Source: Planctomycetota bacterium (GTDB lineage: Bacteria; Planctomycetota; Phycisphaerae; Sedimentisphaerales; Anaerobacaceae). Taken from it: DNA of 7,978 nucleotides. Shown here in pieces: positions 1 through 5,716 of this stretch. The notes under the pieces are model-generated. The model ran no database searches. It had not been told where the DNA came from and worked only from the letters and a program-made list of their open reading frames with translations. The translations under genes and the position numbers were made by a program. Numbering within the stretch: position 1 is the first letter of the stretch; each line of letters opens with the position of its first letter. The stretch covers positions 946,039 through 954,016 of the forward strand of contig CP070830.1 of assembly GCA_020344865.1 (NCBI GenBank), in the 5' to 3' direction.

Positions 1-171
1 CCGGCGGAAAAATTAGTCATCCTGGCTGAAACTTACAATGCCTCCGTTGGCGTGAAGTCTAAAGATGCAGAGGACTTCGTCGAGGGCTTTAACCAGTGCC
101 TCGAGCAGATTCTCACCGATTTGGAACAAGACCTCCGCGAACGGCTTCAATCTGAATCGCCGGATTTGTAG
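1..171 (+). CDS. 3' end of an unidentified protein (partial)
   Basis: Frame 1 is open from the first base to a TAG at 169-171 and gives 56 residues, beginning PAEKLVILAETYNASVGVKS and ending LQSESPDL. The start lies to the left of the window. The segment reads like real protein: mixed charged and hydrophobic residues with a likely amphipathic, acidic C-terminal helix (residues about 20-52, with EQILTDLEQDLRERL). No low-complexity or shadow-frame composition is apparent. I do not recognise the family and assign no function. The gene converges on the alcohol dehydrogenase, with only 12 bases between the two stop codons, so there is no room for a separate hairpin terminator. The opposite strand shows no plausible continuation of the dehydrogenase operon here. 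Confidence 0.6.
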   Translation, partial: PAEKLVILAETYNASVGVKSKDAEDFVEGFNQCLEQILTDLEQDLRERLQSESPDL

Positions 172-183
172 GTTGCCCTGTCT

Positions 184-1338
184 TCACAGGCTTTTTTGCA
201 GGACTTCTGTCAGTTCATCGTCTGTCAGCGCAATCGGGTTGCCCTTCATACTGCCTGACTTTCGGCTGCTTGCTGCCGCCGTTGCCACCTCTTCTTCTTT
301 CAGCCCCAGTTTCCCTAACGACGGCACCTCTAATGCCTCGCACAATTCCTCGACCCACGCTACACCCTCAGCCGCTCGTGCCGTATCGCTCCCAGTCAGA
401 AGTTGTCCGATTTCGTCGTAACGCGCCATCGCTGCCGAATCCTCCGCTCGCTCACGCAGCGCACGAACGTTGACCCCCATAACATAAGGCAGCAGCCTCG
501 CGCATATCATTCCGTGAGCCGCGTGAATCATCCCGCCTAAGGGCCCCGCGAAACCGTGCACCGCCCCTAACCCGGCATTCGCCAGCGCCAGTCCGCTAAA
601 AAGACTCGCCGTCGCCATGTCCTCACGCGCCGCCTCGTCGCTGCCGTCCTCGTATACCTTCCGCAGGCTCCGCCCCGCCCGCCGCAATCCCTCCCGGCAG
701 ATACCGTCCGTCAGCGGATTTGCCTTAATACAAACATAAGCCTCTGTCAACTGAGTAAGAGCATCTAGGCCTGTACTCGCCGTCAGTGCCGGCGGCATCG
801 AGTAAGTCAGTTCCGGGTCGACCACCGCCGCCCTCGGTAGCATCAGCCTGTTCCGCATGCTGACCTTACGTTTGTGTTCCACCGCCTCTAACACCGCGTT
901 ATGCGTAACCTCGGCCCCCGTCCCCGCCGTTGTCGGAATCGCGATATGTGGTGCGGCACGCTCAGTCAGTGCCTGACCCCGCCCGACCACTTCCAGATAA
1001 TCCTCCAGTTCCCCCCTGTTTGTCAGCATCGCCGCCGTCGTTTTACCGGTATCAATCGCGCTTCCGCCGCCTATGCTGATTACCAAGTCACACCTCCCTC
1101 GTCGCGCTGCTTCCACCGCCGCCTTCGCTATGGTTGTTGTCGGCTCGCCCTTCACGTTAAATGTGACGTGCTTTATCCCCTCTTTATGTAGTTGTCCGAT
1201 GACCGGCTCCGCACGTTCGCTGCTCCGCCCCGTTACTATTATCGCCCGTCTTCCCATATCCGCCGCCAACGACCCCACTTCCCGGATTGTGCCCTTGCCG
1301 AAGATTATCCGCTCCGCACTCGCGAATTCAAACCTCAT
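184..1338 (-). CDS. Iron-containing (group III) alcohol dehydrogenase family protein
   Basis: This 384-residue protein has the usual length for Fe-dependent alcohol dehydrogenases, cytoplasmic NAD(P)-linked enzymes that interconvert alcohols and aldehydes or ketones. Visible motifs are the nucleotide-binding GGGSAIDTGK (90-99), PTTAGTGAE (135-143), the metal-ligand segment LDALTQLTEAYV (191-202), HGFAGPLGG (261-269) and HAAHG (272-276), and the C-terminal SMKGNP signature (363-368). By alignment from memory to FucO-type enzymes, the metal ligands would be Asp192, His261 and His275. The fourth ligand position, normally His, is Gln196. The second His of the usual HxxxH stretch is Gly265. I believe the DALTQ plus HGFAGPLGG combination occurs in a subgroup, so this may be a subfamily trait rather than inactivation. 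The start at 1338 is supported by GGAGG four bases upstream. The gene follows the ABM-domain gene by 30 bases and is probably co-transcribed. The substrate is not predictable; lactaldehyde-like or maleylacetate-like compounds are possible. Confidence 0.93.
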   Translation of the reverse strand: MRFEFASAERIIFGKGTIREVGSLAADMGRRAIIVTGRSSERAEPVIGQLHKEGIKHVTFNVKGEPTTTIAKAAVEAARRGRCDLVISIGGGSAIDTGKTTAAMLTNRGELEDYLEVVGRGQALTERAAPHIAIPTTAGTGAEVTHNAVLEAVEHKRKVSMRNRLMLPRAAVVDPELTYSMPPALTASTGLDALTQLTEAYVCIKANPLTDGICREGLRRAGRSLRKVYEDGSDEAAREDMATASLFSGLALANAGLGAVHGFAGPLGGMIHAAHGMICARLLPYVMGVNVRALRERAEDSAAMARYDEIGQLLTGSDTARAAEGVAWVEELCEALEVPSLGKLGLKEEEVATAAASSRKSGSMKGNPIALTDDELTEVLQKSL

Positions 1339-1342
1339 ACTG

Positions 1343-1347
1343 CCTCC
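1343..1347 (-). promoter_or_regulatory. Shine-Dalgarno site of the alcohol dehydrogenase
   Basis: On the minus strand GGAGG is followed by CAGT and then the ATG at 1338-1336. It fixes the dehydrogenase start and shows independent translation initiation inside the operon. Confidence 0.7.
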
Positions 1348-1368
1348 AGCTTAATGCGAAACCGAACT

Positions 1369-1677
1369 CTAACCCCAGCCCTCTTTGTCGGGGAACACAT
1401 TACTGTACTTGATGCTGCTCCGCGGCTCCGCCATCATATCCGCCACCGTATCGCGCCACTTCTTGTAATGTTCCGTCTCCTTATGGCGCGCTGGGTCCTC
1501 CGCCGTCCGATACACCTCCACCAATACAAATCGCGTCGGGTCATCCTGTTGTTGGATAACGTCGAACCTCGCCACCCCGGCCTCCTCGACGCTCTTGCTC
1601 GCGTTTTCAATCGTCGCCGCCCGGAAGGCCTCAACCGCGTCAGCCTTAACATGTGCAAAAACATGAACTATAAACAT
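1369..1677 (-). CDS. ABM-domain protein, LsrG/YgiN-like
   Basis: This complete 102-residue protein has the antibiotic biosynthesis monooxygenase (ABM) fold: a small dimeric ferredoxin-like alpha/beta barrel. Residues 1-95 carry the family pattern: N-terminal strand MFIVHVFAHV (1-10), helix with ENASKSVEEAG (24-34), RFDVIQQQDDPTRFVLVEVYR (37-57), and HKETEHYKKW (65-74) followed by the MM...P region (81-85). The RFDV...EVYR...HKxTxHY order resembles E. coli LsrG, which acts on phosphorylated AI-2. It also resembles small quinol monooxygenases. The family includes oxygenases, isomerases and proteins of unknown role, so the reaction cannot be named. It has a strong Shine-Dalgarno, a promoter candidate just upstream, and lies first in an operon with the alcohol dehydrogenase. 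That arrangement suggests the pair processes one small oxygenated metabolite in the cytoplasm. Confidence 0.88.
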   Translation of the reverse strand: MFIVHVFAHVKADAVEAFRAATIENASKSVEEAGVARFDVIQQQDDPTRFVLVEVYRTAEDPARHKETEHYKKWRDTVADMMAEPRSSIKYSNVFPDKEGWG

Positions 1678-1682
1678 AATCG

Positions 1683-1690
1683 CCTCCTTA
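1683..1690 (-). promoter_or_regulatory. Shine-Dalgarno site of the ABM-domain gene
   Basis: On the minus strand TAAGGAGG lies five bases before the ATG at 1677-1675 (intervening CGATT). It is close to the ideal anti-16S complement and fixes the start. Confidence 0.8.
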
Positions 1691-1711
1691 TAGCTTCATA
1701 CTTTCGGTTGG

Positions 1712-1740
1712 AGTGTACCACATAATCTTGGCGATATCAA
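1712..1740 (-). promoter_or_regulatory. Candidate sigma70-type promoter of the ABM/alcohol dehydrogenase operon
   Basis: Reading the minus strand, TTGATA (1740-1735, 5/6 to the -35 consensus) and TACACT (1717-1712, 4/6 to the -10) are separated by exactly 17 bases. Transcription would begin near 1705. That leaves a leader of about 28 nt carrying the strong Shine-Dalgarno at 1690-1683. The position just upstream of the first operon gene supports it. Planctomycete promoters are poorly characterised, so this is a pattern match only. Confidence 0.45.
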
Positions 1741-1783
1741 CCTGCCTGCGTATGTGTTTGATAGCTGTGGTGCCCTCTGCTGT

Positions 1784-1862
1784 GCCCTTGATGCTCTATC
1801 CACTTTACCCCCAATAAAAACGAACGGGGCCTATACCGAACCTAATCTGCATAAGCCCCGTG
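1784..1862. repeat. Dispersed repeat copy A (contains the terminator of the large LamG gene)
   Basis: This segment matches 6664-6745. The core of 24 bases (1822-1845 versus 6704-6727) is identical. The flank on the low-coordinate side is also alike, with the shared order GCCCT, TTGCTCT/ATGCTCT, TACCCC, an A-run and GAACGGGG. In a hand alignment 16 of 21 bases match at 1790-1810, although that part is C-rich. Each copy lies about 35 bases beyond the stop codon of a LamG paralogue. Confidence 0.55.
1816..1861 (-). terminator. Rho-independent terminator of the large LamG gene
   Basis: On the minus strand, about 35 bases after the TAA at 1899-1897, there is a GC-rich hairpin. The arms are ACGGGGC (1861-1855) and GCCCCGT (1830-1824), with the stem continuing imperfectly inward through TAT/ATA. 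The T-rich tract TTCGTTTTTATT follows directly (T5 at 1820-1816). The stem has mismatches that the sister terminator at 6698-6743 lacks. Confidence 0.75.
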
Positions 1863-1896
1863 TTGGTGCTATATCATACGGCCTGAAAACCGCCTC

Positions 1897-4845
1897 TTAC
1901 TGAGGTGGCCACAGGTATTCCTCAAGCCAGTTACTCGCCAGAATCTCATAATCCAGGAACTGTACGATGTCCGGATTGTTCGGGTCGTAAGTGTCACGGT
2001 AATTGGGCTCTGACAGGCACGGGTCCTTCGGAGAGATATTCGCCACCGACGTGTTCGGTACGTATACCTCACCCGTCATCCCGGCGATACCATACACCTC
2101 GCCGACGGTCAGCGTCCTCTTGTACATCCGGATGTCATCGACCTTGCCGTTAAAGTGGTCGTCGCCTCGCTTGAGTGCCGAACCAATCCAGTTCTCGCAC
2201 CCTGCGCAGTACTGCTCCAGCGGACCGTGCTCTGCGGCGTTTACCGCCTGTTGCATCGTTGTACCGTCGTAGACGAAAGCCGTCGCCTGAGTCGGCTCCA
2301 CCGCAACCGCCATAAGCGCCCATTGGTTGTCGGGCACGATTAAGCCCGGCTTCCACTGCCAGTAGTCCTCGTTCCAGAAGTAGTTCAGCTCGTCGCCGCC
2401 TTGCCCGAATGCAATCAGACCCGTAGCTTGTCTGCCGTCCTGAGATGCGTCCTCGCTGACAACTACGCCGCCGTAACTGGGCTGGTCGCCGTCACGCTTC
2501 ACCCACGCCGTAACCGTCATGTTCTGGGTACCCGCGAACAGATTCGTCGTGCCGCTTGGCATCACAAGATAGTCGCCACCGACAGTGTAGTCCGCTCCGT
2601 GGAACCACATCGCATAGTTGGGAGTACCCTGCTCTAACGGTGGCAGAACATCGCTGGTATAAGAGGGCTCATTCACTGTGTTCGGATACGAGATGCTGAT
2701 GTCGTACTCGCTGCCCCAGCTGCCGCTGTTATCGACGACAGTCGAGCCTGTCCCTTCGTCGAACTTGTACCAAACCTCCGGCGGGTTCACAGGGGGCGCC
2801 GCCTCAGCCATCTTGTCTGTGGCCATCCAGTCCGTCGCCATTATATCGAGGTCAAAACCGTCCGTAGTGCAGTCGCCTTCCGTCAGGTTCCCGACGGCCC
2901 GACCGTACTCCGGAATACATCTCGGTGGATACAGCCTGATGTCGTCGAACCACATTTGGTTCGTATTCTTGTTGGCCTTCGTTTGGCCTCCCTTAAGTCC
3001 GCCGATTCCTATCGTGAACCTGTCGATGGCAGAAAGCTCCACGCCGCACGCGTCGAAGATGCCCAAATCGATGTTCCACTCGTGCCAGCTGTCATCGAGG
3101 ATGTCGGTAATGTTTTCCTCTGGGTAAAGTACATAACCGCTGTTGCTGCTCGTATCTTCCAGCTCGACCCATGGCCAGCCCTCGCCATACTCTAATCCTC
3201 CGGGCAGGCTGGTTAACGCCGTGCACGGGTCGCCGCGCATCTGAAGCTGAAGCGCCTTGACACCGCCGACCGTCCAGTCAGAGCCGATTTCCAGCTCCGT
3301 CATGTCCTGTACGTCGAACTGCGAACCTATGTAACCCGACACGTCTTTGGTCGAGTTGGTGTACCAGCAAAGTACCGCCTGCGGGTTAAGCCCGGGGTCG
3401 CGAACGATGTTCACATCGCCCTCAAGAAAGATTTCGCCGTCACTGCCGTTCTTCCAGTAGTCGTCCCATACGGCATAAAGGGCGTTGTTGTTAGCATACG
3501 ACTCGAAGTTCTCAACCAAAAGGAACTCACCTACCGTAAACTTCCAGACGTCGCCCGTTATTATGTGGCTGCCGCCGGCGCTCTTTTCATCTATGCGCCA
3601 GTAGTATGTCTGGCCTACTGTAAGGCTTCCCGCTACGGCATAGTTCTTGGTTCCGACACTCAGAGTCGTTTCGTACTCCGGCGAGCTCGTGGTGGCATTT
3701 GCCACCGCTGTTTCGTCCGTGCCGAAGTAAACCATGTGGTTCTCGGCGTCCGCTCCGGCTGTCCAGCTAAGCTCAAGACCCAAAAACGGTACGTCTACCG
3801 CGCCGTCCTCAGGGCTTGGGTCGTATGCGTGACCTTCCACCCTGAAGCTCCAAACGTCTCCTTCCCAGGGCGGCGGAACTGGTCCGCTGTAGCCGCTGTT
3901 AACCTCTGTTATCTTCCAGTAGTACGTCTCGCCTAATACAAGAGGCCCCGAAGGTGTATAGTTGTTCGGCTCCTGCGTCCCTGTGTATATGCCCGTCGTG
4001 TCGCTTGAGTCCGCGTTTGCCACTGCCGTCTCATCCGTACCGAAGTAAACCTCGTGCTGGGCCGCCCACAGACCGGGTATCCAGCTCAGTGTCGGATTCT
4101 TCGACACGAGCTCGGCGCCGTCCTCGGGGTTCGGGTCGTAAGCTTCCGTTGCCCATTCCCACGTCAGGCTGACGTTATCGACCCACGCCCAGCTGCTGCC
4201 CGGGTGAGTCAGCGAAGACGGCGAGCCTATTTTGATGCCTAATTTCTCGCCGGCCGCAGGGTCGCCGTCACGGACTATGTACACTGCCTTTAGGCCGTAC
4301 TCCCAGTCGTCAAGGCACTGGTCCGGACCAAGACCGCAGTCGTATTCGTAGCCCGTAACGATGTGAACCGTTTCGGCTAATGATATGTGGCCCTCATCGG
4401 GAGCGCACACGTCCTCAGGATAATAGAACGTAGCCCTTATCGGCTGCGACCATCCTTCCTCGCTCCACCACGTCATCCCGTCGAAAGTAAGCGTGTACTT
4501 GTAGCCCACCGTGATGGTCTCATCTGTGAGTTGATAAGCGTTGTTGCCCATGTCTAGGTAGCATACGACATTGCCGTCCGGAAATACGTGCCAGTCGCGA
4601 CAGTCGTCGCACATCCCTTCTACGCCGCAGTTTACGTCAACGCCCGACCAGTCCGTCGAAGCGCCGGCTTCTTCACCGCCCGTCCAGCCTAATACGCCGT
4701 CCAAACCGCCGTGACACGTCACTAAGTTGACTTCGTCTGCCCACTCGAAGCTCGGGTTTACTATCTCGATGGTCGTCTGGCCCTGGACCGCCACGCTTAG
4801 ACTAAGCACCAAAACAATAAATAAAAAACTTAGTCTTTTACTCAT
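1897..4845 (-). CDS. Large secreted LamG / FN3-like / dockerin-like surface protein
   Basis: The protein has 982 residues from the ATG at 4845-4843. I chose this start because AAGGAGGA lies just upstream and the N-terminus MSKRLSFLFIVLVLSLSVAVQG is a clean Sec signal peptide (cleavage near 22). The open frame up to 4968 adds residues without signal character. Modules in order: a Cys-rich beta module starting with an NPSFE motif (about 25-233; eight Cys at 44, 73, 79, 82, 95, 147, 170, 177); two FN3-like repeats (about 236-338 and 339-439, each with VYFGTDETAVANA and a TYYW motif); a galactose-binding-like beta sandwich from FESY to WFDDIRLYPPRC (442-643); a dockerin-like segment with TDGFDLDIMATDW (649-681); a LamG/concanavalin-like domain (690-922, AWVKRDGD, KVDDIRMY); and a C-terminal dockerin-like tail ending LDYEILASNWLEEYLWPPQ (934-982). 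No catalytic domain or membrane anchor is visible. It is probably an extracellular carbohydrate- or surface-binding protein; its ligand is unknown. It has its own promoter, long leader and terminator, and a paralogue at 6779-7978. Confidence 0.88.
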   Translation of the reverse strand: MSKRLSFLFIVLVLSLSVAVQGQTTIEIVNPSFEWADEVNLVTCHGGLDGVLGWTGGEEAGASTDWSGVDVNCGVEGMCDDCRDWHVFPDGNVVCYLDMGNNAYQLTDETITVGYKYTLTFDGMTWWSEEGWSQPIRATFYYPEDVCAPDEGHISLAETVHIVTGYEYDCGLGPDQCLDDWEYGLKAVYIVRDGDPAAGEKLGIKIGSPSSLTHPGSSWAWVDNVSLTWEWATEAYDPNPEDGAELVSKNPTLSWIPGLWAAQHEVYFGTDETAVANADSSDTTGIYTGTQEPNNYTPSGPLVLGETYYWKITEVNSGYSGPVPPPWEGDVWSFRVEGHAYDPSPEDGAVDVPFLGLELSWTAGADAENHMVYFGTDETAVANATTSSPEYETTLSVGTKNYAVAGSLTVGQTYYWRIDEKSAGGSHIITGDVWKFTVGEFLLVENFESYANNNALYAVWDDYWKNGSDGEIFLEGDVNIVRDPGLNPQAVLCWYTNSTKDVSGYIGSQFDVQDMTELEIGSDWTVGGVKALQLQMRGDPCTALTSLPGGLEYGEGWPWVELEDTSSNSGYVLYPEENITDILDDSWHEWNIDLGIFDACGVELSAIDRFTIGIGGLKGGQTKANKNTNQMWFDDIRLYPPRCIPEYGRAVGNLTEGDCTTDGFDLDIMATDWMATDKMAEAAPPVNPPEVWYKFDEGTGSTVVDNSGSWGSEYDISISYPNTVNEPSYTSDVLPPLEQGTPNYAMWFHGADYTVGGDYLVMPSGTTNLFAGTQNMTVTAWVKRDGDQPSYGGVVVSEDASQDGRQATGLIAFGQGGDELNYFWNEDYWQWKPGLIVPDNQWALMAVAVEPTQATAFVYDGTTMQQAVNAAEHGPLEQYCAGCENWIGSALKRGDDHFNGKVDDIRMYKRTLTVGEVYGIAGMTGEVYVPNTSVANISPKDPCLSEPNYRDTYDPNNPDIVQFLDYEILASNWLEEYLWPPQ
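3529..4140 (-). repeat. Tandem FN3-like protein repeats within the LamG gene
   Basis: Two consecutive modules of about 100 residues share the order AYDP.PEDGA, LSW, VYFGTDETAVANA, L..G.TYYW.I, GDVW.F.V. The 13-residue VYFGTDETAVANA block (4012-4050 and 3694-3732) is identical in protein but differs at several synonymous sites. The duplication is therefore not recent and the peptide is under selection. FN3-like modules of this kind act as spacers or binding domains in secreted proteins. Confidence 0.75.
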
Positions 4846-4850
4846 CACAT

Positions 4851-4858
4851 TCCTCCTT
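4851..4858 (-). promoter_or_regulatory. Shine-Dalgarno site that decides the LamG gene start
   Basis: On the minus strand AAGGAGGA is followed by ATGTG and the ATG at 4845-4843. It selects this ATG, directly before the signal peptide, over the in-frame ATG at 4968. Confidence 0.8.
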
Positions 4859-4872
4859 AAAACTAAAACATT

Positions 4873-4899
4873 AAAAAAATATTTTTGGCCTAAGGCCAA
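4873..4899 (-). promoter_or_regulatory. Hairpin plus U-tract in the LamG leader (possible attenuator)
   Basis: On the minus strand TTGGCC (4899-4894), loop TTA and GGCCAA (4890-4885) form a 6-bp hairpin. A run of seven T (4879-4873) follows after AAATA. It lies between the three-way junction and the Shine-Dalgarno. The stem is short and the U-tract is offset by five bases, so termination would be weak. It could instead be a simple structural element. Confidence 0.3.
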
Positions 4900-4906
4900 C
4901 ATCTTT

Positions 4907-4993
4907 GTTGTTCTCGAAAGGTGCGAATCTCCGTGCAACGAGCACGAATAACCTTCGCCTGTTATCATTCAACTCGCACCTGTCTCGAACAAC
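4907..4993 (-). ncRNA. Candidate structured leader RNA (three-way junction)
   Basis: The minus-strand leader can fold into a closed three-way junction. The outer helix is GTTGTTC (4993-4987) with GAACAAC (4913-4907), 7 bp. A symmetric 5x5 internal loop (4986-4982 / 4918-4914) follows. The inner helix is AGGTGCGA (4981-4974) with TCGCACCT (4926-4919), 8 bp perfect. Hairpin 1 is ATAAC (4965-4961) with GTTAT (4952-4948), loop AGGCGAAG. Hairpin 2 is CGTGC (4946-4942) with GCACG (4936-4932), loop TCGTT. Unpaired joints are 8, 1 and 5 nt. It sits in a leader of about 280 nt upstream of a secreted-protein gene and before a hairpin/U-tract. It matches no riboswitch or ribozyme class I can name. Folding was done by eye. 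Confidence 0.4.
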
Positions 4994-5132
4994 TTACAAT
5001 ACACAAACGCCTTCATTAAGCGTCACATCCAAAGCCTTTAGCCCGTATACACTTAGGTAGGTCTCATATGTGCCAAAGGTTCACTTAAGTGTTTGTACAT
5101 ATTCCCGTAGTAACTACTACATCGTACTCACT

Positions 5133-5161
5133 ATTATATAAGATTAGGTTCAGCTATGCAA
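5133..5161 (-). promoter_or_regulatory. Sigma70-type promoter of the large LamG gene
   Basis: On the minus strand a perfect -10 hexamer TATAAT (5138-5133) lies 17 bases after TTGCAT (5161-5156), which keeps the TTG of the -35 consensus. Transcription would start near 5126. That leaves a leader of about 280 nt before the ATG at 4845, containing the three-way junction at 4907-4993. Confidence 0.5.
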
Positions 5162-5561
5162 CCCCTTTTCGCATAAATTTTTTCCGAGCCCGCCACCGCC
5201 TTGCCGCCCTGAAATACGCCCGCACGTGTGCTTTCCACACCCTGCACCTACCTATTTAGCGGGTGCCATTGCCCAAAGTGCTCTTATGTATTTACCGCTG
5301 AAAAAAGCCAAAAATCGACTTTTCGACAGTACTTTTTGTGTAATCTTCCTTTCATCCTGTCAGGAAAAATTCATCCCGGCCCCGCGTTTTTGGCCGATAC
5401 CCCTGAAAACCCTAACCTTTTTATATATGACCCTTACAGGCGTCCTAATGTTTTCACGACCGCCAAATCAGGCAATCCCTGACCACATCTCTGTTATGCA
5501 ACGAATTGCCGCAGTTTCGCAGCCGCTTTCGGCGGCATCTAAATGCCTGTTTCTCGACCAA

Positions 5562-5614
5562 TGCGCAAAATGGTAAGATTTTTGCGCAAAATAGACTTTA
5601 CAAAAGCGCAAAAA
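5562..5614. repeat. TGCGCAAAA inverted repeat with an extra direct copy
   Basis: TGCGCAAAA (5562-5570) and TTTTGCGCA (5580-5588) are perfect 9-bp inverted arms with a 9-base spacer. GCGCAAAA occurs again in direct orientation at 5584-5591 (overlapping the right arm) and at 5606-5613. The group lies about 100-155 bases upstream of the pseudopilin-like start and overlaps its weak promoter-like pair, so it could be an operator. It is an observed pattern with no known binding protein. Confidence 0.5.
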
Positions 5615-5716
5615 TCCGCTAAACAATAAGTAGCTGGGTTGAACCTAATACAACGTCGCCTTCGCATATATTTATATTTAAACACCCGCACGCTCAAAAA
5701 ATCGGGGCCGATACGA

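Larger units (their letters stand above)
4846..5716. other. Long divergent intergenic region
   Basis: These 871 bases separate the divergent LamG and pseudopilin-like genes. Bases 4846-5161 are the LamG leader and promoter. Small palindromes occur at 5049-5092 (ACACTTA with TAAGTGT) and 5107-5117 (GTAGT-A-ACTAC). I see no gene in 5162-5561; the open frames there (for example 5226-5576) give Cys/Pro/Phe-rich sequences without domain character or Shine-Dalgarno. Bases 5562-5614 carry GCGCAAAA repeats. A weak promoter-like pair for the pseudopilin-like gene, TTTACA (5597-5602) and TAAACA (5620-5625) with 17-base spacing, overlaps the third repeat. Bases 5666-5680 are AT-rich. Confidence 0.6.

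Noticed and set aside
65..421. Plus-strand frame over the first gene end and the dehydrogenase
   Set aside because: Ser/Arg-rich shadow; it overlaps the better supported frame ending at 171 and the antisense of the dehydrogenase.
1192..1725. 177-residue plus-strand frame opposite the ABM/dehydrogenase operon
   Set aside because: Arg/His-rich antisense shadow of two well supported genes.
1770..1788. Direct repeat GTGCCCT with 12-base period upstream of the ABM operon promoter
   Set aside because: Only 7 bases in each copy; too short to claim an operator.
4846..4968. Upstream in-frame start at 4968 giving a 1023-residue LamG protein
   Set aside because: It would place 41 residues before the signal peptide and run through the structured leader; the ATG at 4845 has a strong Shine-Dalgarno and begins the signal peptide.
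4907..4993. Three-way junction as a hammerhead ribozyme or a known riboswitch
   Set aside because: The hammerhead core motif CUGANGA/GAAA is absent, and I could not match the joints to TPP, c-di-GMP, glycine, fluoride or ZTP consensus features.
5226..5576. 116-residue open frame in the intergenic region
   Set aside because: It has Cys/Pro/Phe-rich sequence without a recognisable domain, no Shine-Dalgarno, and composition typical of non-coding DNA.
5639..5716. TTG start at 5639 for the pseudopilin-like gene
   Set aside because: It adds 26 basic residues before the short class III leader and has no Shine-Dalgarno; ATG at 5717 gives the normal prepilin leader length.
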